This document shows, in pieces, positions 56,336 to 64,000 of a DNA stretch of 64,000 nucleotides. The stretch is from Paramyrothecium sp. XJ0827 (lineage: Eukaryota > Ascomycota > Sordariomycetes > Hypocreales > Stachybotryaceae). Position 1 is the stretch's first letter. Each line of letters starts with the position of its first letter. Both the position numbers and the translations under genes were made by a program. Under the pieces are notes generated by a model. The model was given only the letters and a program-made list of their open reading frames with translations, did not search any database and was not told the DNA's origin. The DNA is taken from contig JAJFPB010000001.1 of assembly GCA_020881915.1 (NCBI GenBank), positions 248,001 through 312,000 on the forward strand. Reading direction: 5' to 3'.

Positions 56336-57154
56336 ATGCCTCCCTCGACCACGGGAATGTCGCAGCCAACCATGATAAAACAGATACAAGGTCCTCCTCG
56401 AGCGCCTTCCACAAAGCGCCCTAGAGAAGAAGATGGTCTGTTAACTCCTCCGTCCACATGGTCGGGTCGCCGCTCCAAGAGGCCGCGTGCGGCGGGTCAC
56501 GTCGGGGAACTTCAGCGAAAAATTATCGTGTCCATGACGGATTTCTACCGGTCTCAATTCCTCGATAAGCAGAAGGCATCGGCACTGAAATCTTGGTGCA
56601 AAGAAGTGCCGCTCACTGTGCAAGCGGATGCGGCCAGATCGTCCTACCAAGCGTTCACGAATGAGACTACCTTCTCAATCCCCCATTGCGTCTTCTGCTA
56701 TAAGAAACAGTCACCCGGAGATCTTCCTACAGTCCGATGGAAACGACTACCAACGCCATCCTTGCTGGAGGGCTTTTGAGAGAATCAGTCACTATTACAC
56801 TACAGTGGAAACAAACGATTGCGGTAGTTTGCACCTGCAGAGCTGCTATGGCTTTACGGGAATCTGCAGCTGCCTTCGCTTTGCGGCACCATAGCCGATC
56901 CCCAAGAAGAAGACTACCGAGCCCAAGTGATACGTTACGTTGACTCTGTATTCCACGAATGCCTAGATGAGGGGGTTGAAAAGATGACGCCAAAGGAAAG
57001 AAAGCCAATAGAACCTGTCGAGAGCATGATGGCAAGCGCCGAGACTCTTGCCGCAGCCCAAGTTAGTACGCCTGGTCTGAACGACCTCGATCGTGACCCT
57101 ATTCTAGGGGAGCGTAGACTGCGAAAATCCATTTTCCTGCGTGGGTCAAAATAA
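56336..57154 (+). pseudogene. unrecognised gene, two in-frame stops or unseen introns
   Basis: The ATG at 56336 opens 147 codons: a basic, Pro-rich N-terminus (STKRPREEDGLLTPPSTWSG, RRSKRPRAAGH, a possible nuclear localisation signal), a helical segment (ADAARSSYQAFTNETTFSIP) and a Cys pair (HCVFCYKKQ). The same frame, after a TGA at about 56777 and a TAG at about 56828, continues LPSLCGTIADPQEEDYRAQV, IRYVDSVFHECLDEGVEKMT, and ends GERRLRKSIFLRGSK at 57154. This leaves 7 bp before the 3' end of the convergent viperin gene. A spliced form without the stops was not found. The 3' end of this gene is included in the degraded copy at 41 kb. Confidence 0.45.
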
Positions 57155-57161
57155 CAGACGG

Positions 57162-58217
57162 CTACCACTGCAGTTTCTCATCATTACCACCGCTGCAGCC
57201 ACCCTGCTTCAATATGTCCGACCTCCCCCAATCGTAGATACCTCCGCGGTCAACAAAAGCCGCCTTGTCCCAGACAACCTGCTTCATTGCTTCCTGAACA
57301 CCCACCTTAAGAATGGATTCGCTCTTTGTCATCATGCCCTCTCCCTTGTCCAGAAAACACATGTACTCGTCCAGAAGCAAGTAGCTGCTTGCCATGGCCG
57401 TGGTGTCCTCTGGGACGTAGCATGGCAAATGTTTATGCCGGTCGCGGAACGTCTTCCACTGGTTGTCGGTCACGAGGAAAGTCCTGGCATCCCGCAGCCT
57501 AGTCGCGTCTTCGTTCTCGCCGGCTACGATGAGGCACTGGAATACTTTCCATCGAAATGGCGCGAGCCTCTCAATATCAGCTGCCATGTCCTCATCCCAA
57601 TTGTGAACGTTGACAACGGTATTCAACTTAAACTTGATGCCATATTCTCTGCACCAGTCCGCGACCCGGAAGAGTCGAATCACGTTCCCTCCGTCATCGC
57701 CCCGTCCAATCTTCTTGTTTGTCTCGGGTTGGAACGAATCACACGACACTGCGAGAATGTCCAGCCACTGACAATTCTCTCGAATCCATCTCTCCGTGAT
57801 TTTACTGCCGTTACTCACAATGCTGGTGCTTTCGATGCCAAGCTCCTCCTTGACATACTGAAGTAATTCGCTCAGGAGGCGCGGGTAGAGAAATGGCTCT
57901 CCACCAGCAATGTTGAGTTTTCGCATGCCGGCTTCTTTCAGCAGCCGCAAGCCGCGCTTGGCTTCATCGATCGGGAGGACGAAGGACGAGGTATCAGTGT
58001 GGAAACAAAAACCGCAGGTGTAGTTGCATTTTCGTGACGGAAAGTAGTTCACGGAAACTGGGATGTTGGGTTCCTTGCCAAGGTCCTTGGGGGAGTGGTC
58101 GACGCCCTCCGTCTTTGAGCGTCTGTGGAGTCTAATAAAGGCAAAAGTAATAGATAGCGCACTAATGAGCAGGCAATGCCACACGGGAAAGTCCCGTAGG
58201 AACGAAGTAATCGCCAT
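57162..58217 (-). CDS. RSAD2-like: viperin homologue (radical SAM ddhNTP synthase-like)
   Basis: Intronless, 351 aa from the ATG at 58215-58217. The upstream in-frame extension has only a GTG start and is not used. An N-terminal hydrophobic or amphipathic helix (FPVWHCLLISALSITFAFIR) precedes the radical SAM core, as in animal viperin, where it anchors the protein to ER and lipid droplets. The [4Fe-4S] motif is CNYTCGFC (C64, C68, C71), preceded by SVNYFPSRK and followed by HTDTSSFVLPIDEAKRGL. NIAGGEPFLYP binds SAM. SIVSNGS, LAVSCDSF, FRWKVFQCL, GENED and SYLLLDEYMCFLDKG are viperin-specific. The last residues LQW recall the C-terminal Trp through which viperin recruits the cytosolic iron-sulfur assembly factor CIAO1. 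Viperins convert NTPs into chain-terminating 3'-deoxy-3',4'-didehydro nucleotides with antiviral effect. The substrate here is unknown. Divergent from a nucleotide kinase. Confidence 0.95.
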   Translation of the reverse strand: MAITSFLRDFPVWHCLLISALSITFAFIRLHRRSKTEGVDHSPKDLGKEPNIPVSVNYFPSRKCNYTCGFCFHTDTSSFVLPIDEAKRGLRLLKEAGMRKLNIAGGEPFLYPRLLSELLQYVKEELGIESTSIVSNGSKITERWIRENCQWLDILAVSCDSFQPETNKKIGRGDDGGNVIRLFRVADWCREYGIKFKLNTVVNVHNWDEDMAADIERLAPFRWKVFQCLIVAGENEDATRLRDARTFLVTDNQWKTFRDRHKHLPCYVPEDTTAMASSYLLLDEYMCFLDKGEGMMTKSESILKVGVQEAMKQVVWDKAAFVDRGGIYDWGRSDILKQGGCSGGNDEKLQW

Positions 58218-58473
58218 TTTAGCGGCCCGTGGATGAAAATAAGACTGCAAGCCCCGCACGATGGGCTTCTGATATTCGGCTCCTCCAGGAGAAGGTTTCA
58301 GATTTTGTGTATTCACGCGCCTGCTGTGGGTATTTGTAATACTTTGGGCTTCATTGGGCTAATTTTGTACAACCCGAGGACGTGCCTGCCTCCTCCATTT
58401 CACCATCAAAAATTAAGCGCCACCAAGTTAACTCAACATCATCATCACAACACTTTGCCCTGCGCCATTCAGC
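58218..58473. promoter_or_regulatory. shared divergent promoter of viperin and kinase genes
   Basis: 256 bp separate the two start codons. An inverted CCAAT box (ATTGG at 58353-58357) sits near the middle, and the right half is CA-rich (CATCATCATCACAACAC near 58437). The close head-to-head arrangement suggests co-regulation. Confidence 0.6.
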
Positions 58474-59285
58474 ATGGGGCCACTTGAGTCTCCGCGCGAA
58501 CACCGTCGCAGCTTTGCGATTGTGTTTGTTATTGGTATCGCTCTCAGCCTATTATCTTACTCTATGCTAATCATATACTCTAGGGGCTCCCGGTGCGGGG
58601 AAAGGAACCCTTTCGACACACCTTGCGCAAGCACACAACCTCGTGCACTACTCGGTTGGCGATGGTCTGCGTGCTTGGATGCGCGAGAACCGCTCCACCG
58701 CACTTGCCGCCAGGATTCAAAGCAAACTGGAAAATCAGGGCTTCCTCACCTCTGAGGATCTGAACCCTTTCATTTATCGCCAAATACTGGCCACAGCCAA
58801 CGGCGACGAGCCTCGTGCCACGGGCATCGTAATCGATGGATATCCGCGATGTATGGAGCAGCTGGAGTCCTTCGGGCCATGGCCCTTTCAGAACACGTTC
58901 CCACTTGCACCTTCCAACGACAGTGGATTGGGGCTGGAGATGAAGCCAGACCTTGTGCTCTCGTTCGAGGTTACGAAGCAAAATGCGAAGGAGAGGTATC
59001 TGGCCCGGGCCCGGGATACCAATGACAGCACGGACAAGTTTGAAAGACGGTTCGCGGAATACGAGGTGGAGACTAAACCAGTAGAAGAAGCGTATCGGCA
59101 GCGTGGCATCTTGATATCGGTCAGTTCAAATATCTATCCACGGACCTGGGTGCTAATGTGTTCAGGTCGATGCCAACGGAATGAAGGAAGAAAACGTGGA
59201 GGCGCTTACTCGCAAGCTTCGAGAAAGCAACTTGTGGGGCAAGACTATTGAAGAGAGAAATACAAGAACCCGATTCCTTATCTAA
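58474..59285 (+). CDS. nucleoside monophosphate kinase (UMP/CMP-adenylate kinase type)
   Basis: Exons 58474-58534, 58584-59119 and 59166-59285 encode 238 aa with no lesion. The P-loop GAPGAGKGT (residues 21-29) is split by the first intron. It is followed by the NMP-binding region (HYSVGDGLRAWMRENRS), GIVIDGYPRCMEQLESF (the DGFPR-like motif) and a lid with RYLARARDTNDSTDKF-ERRF, then YEVETKPVEEAY and ISVDANG, the order found in UMP/CMP kinases. It should phosphorylate a nucleoside monophosphate with ATP. The base preference cannot be told from sequence. Being head-to-head with viperin it probably feeds the nucleotide pool used by that enzyme, as CMPK2 does for RSAD2 in animals. The extended loop around FPLAPSNDSGLGLEMKPD is an unusual insertion compared with short UMP/CMP kinases. 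Confidence 0.9.
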
Positions 59286-59554
59286 ATGGACCGAGTGTTT
59301 CTGCAAGAAGGTTGATACAATACCAGCTCAGAAATGCCGCCAGAAGCATAATTTTTCTCTCCATCACATGGGTTTATTGGTCTCATCAACATTTATTGGG
59401 GCTGGCCGGTACTAAGGAGAAACACAACAGCAAGAGAGGGTGGAGCAGGAGGTTAGCGGTTGGGTCGGCTCGCGGACTGATTTGTGTCTTTACACCCTTG
59501 TGACCTGTCTCTCGGAAAGCTGTGAACGGGAGCTTACACCGCCTCAAGTAATAT
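59286..59554. other. 3' intergenic between convergent genes
   Basis: 269 bp between the kinase and the HET gene that reads towards it. No gene seen. Confidence 0.4.
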
Positions 59555-61842
59555 TTATATAAGCTCGATAGATGATAGAAAAGATTTACCCCCCTCTTCC
59601 CCTTCCAAAGATAACGATCCATGGATATAGGCTTGGCCGACAAAGGCAAACTGTCCACTTCCGACAGGCCGTAATATAGCTGGTACTTTTGACCCAACGA
59701 GCAGCCACAGCTGGTCATTTACCGCAAGCCCTGGCGCAGCCATCCCGAAGTAGTCTCTTTTCGTTCGGAAAGATGTAAGTGCTTTTGTGGTAGAAAGACG
59801 ATCAATAAGCTTCTCAGGCTCTTCATTTGCCTCGGGCAGGTACCGCGGGCTTGCATCCACGATATGTTTTAGCCGTCTTTGCCTTTCAGCACTCTCTTCC
59901 ACTCCAGAGACACAGTGCTCTTGGTCCTTGAAAGAATCATCGTACAAGCAAGCGTCCTTTTGCAATTTGCTCTCTCTTTTATATCGTCGTCTCGGCCTGC
60001 AGATGGGAGATTTGACTGGTCTTCGATTTCACCCACAGCGGCGTCCTCGGGGAAGAGTATGAAGTGCGCATCGACGTACGCATCCCAGACTGCCTTCCAC
60101 TCTGGGTTAATGGCACCATTCTCGTGTGTATGCAGCTTCCAGCCTATCTTCATCGTGTAAATCCATTGATGCTTGAAGTGGATGCTATAATTCTTGGGTG
60201 CAGGGGTTTGTTCCTCAATCGTGTCCAATATCAGGGACCGCCATAAAACTTCGAAACGCGACTGCGAATCAGCCGACCAGGGATACTGAGGTGGAAGTTT
60301 GCACGCAACACTGGCTGCTTCCGGCAGCAAGGTAAGCAAATTCGATTTGTTCGCTCCTCGTTCAATGACGCGGTCAATCAGGATGCCAGCTGCTGGCAAG
60401 ATGGCGCCGAACATCTTGCCAGGGGATGGCGGATGCCATTCCCAGCCCTTTTCATTGGCGGGAGTTGAGGCGCTCCAAGGAACGGAAGAGTTACTGGTGG
60501 AAACACTCCAGTCTGGAGCCCAAGACGGCAGCCCTTCCATCTTGTTCTCTGGTGTGACATATGTGAGCAGATCAAGATTTCTCGATTCAAAGAGGGTATG
60601 CCATGCGAAACTCAGATATACTTGTGCCGCCGTGTCGCGGTGGTCAACGACAAACTCTGTTGGGGGTTTACGCAAGTCAAGCTTTTGTTGATAGAGACCA
60701 AGAATCCCATAGACCTTGTCGCGCGGATCCGTAACGTCAAGGTGCCGAAGAGAGGCTACGACCTGCAGCAGCGAAGGTCGTGACGAATCTCCACTGGCCT
60801 CACATGTCCCGCTGCACTGATGCGGTATGACGGAAGAACCCATCCCAGAAAGCTGTGCGAGTCGAAATATTGCGTGCTGAGGATACGGATCGACCTTCTT
60901 CATGGTCGTGAAAAGAACAGGCTGCCCCTTTCGGCAAAGTAATGAGCTCGTATCCGTGTTCAGCTGAAGTTTGTGAAGAGCCTGCTCCATAATCTCGTGG
61001 GCGCTACCCATCGTCTCCAACACGGACACAGCGTAGACCAAGAGTAGCCAGTCGAATGCAATGTCGCCACATAGAATTTGTGCAGATGGAGCTAGACAGA
61101 GTTCTTGGACGACCCACATGCGTCTGAACCACGATCGGAGCAGCAAGGCGTAGACAGAGCACCATCTGTTTGATTCCGGAGGCGGTAAACCAGCCTTTCT
61201 GCAGGCTTCTGGGCCAAACCCCTCGACAGACTTTAAGCGATCGTCCGGGATCTTGGCAATACGGATTAATTGCGCGACAGCAGGCTTCGTGAATTCGTCC
61301 TGTGGTCCTAGCCAGACGGTGACGCGGCGGCATTGTGCGTAGATGCGTCCCATGATGGAGATTTGCACGTTCTTCTCGTCCGAATTGGTTTGATCAATAC
61401 AAATAGCATCAATCCACATATCCTCCAGAGGTGCATGAGGATTTCGCTCGGACTCTTTTGTGGTAGATAATTTGTTTGTTCGTAGCCTGTTTCGCCATGT
61501 TTTCAGGAAATGCCACAGATTCGGGGTCACTTGAGCTCTCCTGTTATTGCACAAGATACTTTTTTCGTTGTCATCCCAGCCATTGTCGCGCTTCTCGGCC
61601 GAGCTATAGACCGTAATGGGTGAACCCCATGTGTACGAGAGAGTGTCGTATCTGGGTTTAGACTCTAAATCCACCTGTCGCACTGAGAGTTCGGGGATAT
61701 TATCATCCTCCCAGTCGAGACGAGCGATGCTCGCAACTCGAATACCCGTTGGGGAGGCTAAGACTGTGTGGGTGAAGACGTCATGAGACTCGTCGGATGC
61801 TGTTTCATTTGACACCACCAATTGAGATTCTAGCGTCAGCAT
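59555..61842 (-). pseudogene. HET-domain protein, C-terminal frameshift
   Basis: From the ATG at 61840-61842 the first 650 or so codons are open. HET motifs are IRVASIARLDWEDDN, RYDTLSYTWGSP, EDMWIDAICIDQTNSDEK, SIMGRIYAQCRRVTVWLGPQ and WFRRMWVVQELCLAPSAQI. VTDPRDKVYGILGLYQQ and GLPSWAPDWSVS follow. The frame stops at 59869. A second frame overlapping it from about 59965 carries the expected family ending: YFGMAAPGLAVNDQLWLLVG, then KVPAILRP and FAFVGQAYIHGS, to a stop at 59555. The slip is -1 and lies between about 59870 and 59965. No intron could be found that joins the frames. The truncated product would keep the HET core. Corrected length is about 762 aa. Confidence 0.8.
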
Positions 61843-62600
61843 CGCTACCACGGCCAGTGTCTAGAGAATAAAGTGCCGGGGCGGAATGATAAGCAAAAGT
61901 TGTTTTCTTGCTTTCAACAATTTAGAGAGAGAGCTTTCAATGCAAAATTACAGCTTGAAATTGTGTTTTATTCTAGCCACCTCGTTGCGAAGCCGCGTTC
62001 ATCAGTGGCGATGTACCGCCACGCCGATGGTGATCAATACTTGAAGGAAGGGACCAAGGCTGGAGAATGTGGCTCAGCCACAGGTACCCAACAAGGATGT
62101 TAATATAAGCTTGACAAGGTGTTTCGCAAGAGCTGCATCGTGCAAAGTGGGGACGCCTAATCCTCCATCCTGATCCCTGAGCTGGCAAGCCTCACGGGCC
62201 AATGCAGCCACTGGAGCCGCCGACAGGTTACCAGTGAGCTCCTGTCCCCGATGCGTCGCATCGCCAGACGGGTCATTAACTGAGCCATTGAAGTCACTCG
62301 GGGTAAGTACAAGAAGGAAATCTATAAGCATGGTTAGCTCGCAGACCCGCTCGTCCCTTTTCGCCCTGGCGAGCTGCTTCCCCGAAGGCATTACTGTTAT
62401 AACCACACGATAACCCTGCGTGAGGCTGAATGAAAGGGCACAGGGCAGACACGAAGAATACGAAACATGTGAGCTTTGTTGTAAAACCTTGTGGTGCTGG
62501 AGTTTCCATTTCATTTGATGCCCAAATCTTGCGCCGGCACCAAGAGGCTTGGCCGTGAAACTTGAACCGTGTAGCCAAGAGCCATCTTCAACCACCATCC
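61843..62600. other. intergenic between divergent genes
   Basis: 758 bp containing the promoters of the HET gene (left) and of the membrane protein (right). A minus-strand frame at 62074-62598 is open but unsupported. Confidence 0.4.
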
Positions 62601-64000
62601 ATGAGCGAGTCGCCGACGAGAGACCCTCGCCAGGTCCCGCTCCTGAACCAGTCCGACAAGCCGGCTCCCCAGGCGCACATAATGCCAGACAAGACGGCTC
62701 CCGAGGCCGGCGGCTCCCCGCGCGGCGCCGCCATTTGGTTCAACCTCATAGCCGCCCTGCTCACAGCGGCACTTATTGGCGGCGGCGCCTTTGTCTCGTC
62801 GCGCGTCCTGATCATTGACGAACGCCCCGACCAAGAGCCCGGGCGGCACTACCAGTTTGTCTGGGGCACGTACATCCCCTCGCAACCGTGGAACATTGGC
62901 GTCACCCTCATCGGCACCGCCATTGGCATCGTGGCCTCGCTCGCCTTCTCGGCGCAGGACGAGTTTATGACCCGCCGCGCCCTCGCCTCCGACGCTGGCT
63001 GCCCGGCCATGTTCTTGCGTCCCCTCATGGCCAAACGCGGTGTGCAACAGCTTTTCCGCGGAATGCTTTCCCCAGAGCGCACCCTGCTCTTCCTCCTGAC
63101 AACCGGCACCGCCATCATGTCGGCCACGACCATCGCCGTCTTCTCTATCCAGCAGAGCACCATCGCGGTGTTCAACCCGCGCGCTTCTTACCCGCTGCAA
63201 GACTTCAACACGACCTTCTTCCAGCAGGGTCTGGGTTTCTTCAGCCCCGTCGGCAGTGTAGGAACCAACCAACTCTTAGAACCGTCGAGATAGGGCCATT
63301 ACTGACTCTATGGTGATAGTTTGGCACCGGCACCGGTGCCCTCGGCTTATTCATGTACAAGAGCGCATACATTAACGCCTTAATCGAGAAAGGTTCGTAC
63401 GACCGCCGCATCCAGAGCGCTGGCACCGACCTCGAGTGGATTGCGGAAGGCGGCCAGCTCGGATTCACCAATTACCCTAATATGTCGACCGGGGGTGTTG
63501 GCCTCAACGTCGCTTCGTACTCCCACCGCAGCGGTGACCCCGTCGGCTTTGCCCTGCCGGTCAGCTCACGGTATAGGCTTGACAGCTTGCAGGGCGACGT
63601 GTATGGCACGCGCATCCAGGTGACGTGCACGGATGCCACCAGCGATTACGTCGTCGCTCGAGGCTCGTCGGAGGATGTTGAAACACGCTTCGTGAGCCGG
63701 CCCGGTGGGCCCAATATTACCGTCATGTGGGATGACGGCTTTGGCAAGACGTTCCGCTCGCTGGCCATCGGCTCCTCCGTCTGGGGCATCGATGACGAAG
63801 AGTCGCACCCAACATTGACCCTCGCCTTCGGCGGTAGCTACAGCGATGTGTGGGTGACCGAGTGCACCTACACTGGGTACGAGTACCTGACGGAGCTCAC
63901 CCTCGACTCGGCCGACGGCTATATTCAGGCGGGCTCCGTCGAAAAGGCCAGGTTTTCGGACATTGGTCCGCGCTTCAAGCAGGACGTTGCCAACGCCACG
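62601..64000 (+). CDS. unrecognised membrane protein, 5' part (runs off window)
   Basis: Exons 62601-63257 and 63320 onward (62-bp intron); the frame is open to the last base, so the 3' end is missing. The first 446 residues show a Pro-rich cytosolic tail, then a membrane segment (AAIWFNLIAALLTAALIGGG), a second (WNIGVTLIGTAIGIVASLAF), a third (TLLFLLTTGTAIMSATTIAV) and a fourth after the intron (FGTGTGALGLFMYKSAY). A long extracellular part follows with SVWGIDDEE, VWVTECTYTGYEYLTEL and several Asn-linked glycosylation signals (NMS, NIT, NAT). The architecture resembles uncharacterised fungal plasma-membrane proteins with a large C-terminal ectodomain. I do not recognise a named family. GC content is higher than in the genes to the left. 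The first ATG was taken as start. Confidence 0.7.

Noticed and set aside
58218..58316. 33-codon N-terminal extension of the viperin frame
   Set aside because: It begins with GTG, not ATG, and lies in the short divergent promoter. The ATG at 58215-58217 places the membrane helix at the N-terminus as in known viperins.
62074..62598. Minus-strand frame with a GGLGVPTLHD segment recalling the end of non-LTR reverse transcriptases
   Set aside because: Only this short stretch is suggestive. No reverse transcriptase catalytic motif (YxDD) or endonuclease is present, and the region is the promoter side of two genes.
62511..63272. 253-codon minus-strand frame opposite the membrane protein gene
   Set aside because: Antisense shadow of a GC-rich coding exon. 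The plus strand has the clear membrane segments and a proper intron.

Overview
The window is nuclear DNA of a filamentous ascomycete (Pezizomycotina, probably Sordariomycetes; the genus cannot be fixed from the sequence alone). The evidence is short 45-90 bp spliceosomal introns with GTRNGT donors and CTRAY branch points, several Zn2Cys6 regulators, HET-domain and NACHT proteins, a CBM1 mannanase, and AT-rich tracts that look like repeat-induced point mutation (RIP). It reads as an accessory or subtelomere-like region: many genes are broken by one or two small lesions, and no secondary-metabolite backbone enzyme is present.

Layout. 1-1869: 3' part of a NACHT (NLR-like) gene cut by the window edge. 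3-12 kb: a secreted epoxide hydrolase with one frameshift, an intact allantoate-permease-type MFS transporter, a Zn2Cys6 regulator and a carboxylesterase carrying a nonsense codon and a frameshift. 12.3-23.8 kb: a drug:H+ (DHA2) MFS gene cut in two by about 9.8 kb of foreign DNA. The insert holds a flavin monooxygenase relic, an AT-rich island, a sugar transporter, a DUF1479 dioxygenase, a Zn2Cys6 regulator (frameshifted) and a guanine deaminase. The divergent and convergent arrangement of these genes suggests a small catabolic module. 24-34 kb: another Zn2Cys6 regulator, a CBM1-GH5 endo-mannanase and a secreted peptidyl-arginine deiminase with a complete active site. 35-48 kb: a HET protein, a kinase-like protein, a RIP-mutated scrap of the viperin locus, a cysteine-rich secreted protein, a 17-bp minisatellite, a gene relic and an aspartic-protease-like membrane protein.

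48-62 kb is an innate-immunity-like island: three HET-domain genes (one with an embedded WW domain) around a divergent pair made of a viperin homologue (radical SAM, CxxxCxxC) and a UMP/CMP-kinase-like nucleoside monophosphate kinase. They share a 256-bp intergenic promoter. This pair is the most interesting system in the window. It mirrors the animal RSAD2/CMPK2 gene pair, in which the kinase helps to supply the nucleotide that viperin turns into a 3'-deoxy-3',4'-didehydro chain terminator. A piece of about 140 bp from the 3' end of this locus recurs at 41 kb with mostly C-to-T and G-to-A changes, so the locus, or part of it, was once duplicated and then mutated. The last 1.4 kb encodes the start of an unrecognised membrane protein that runs off the window.

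All exon models were worked out by eye from reading frame, splice consensus and family resemblance. No alignment or database search was run.
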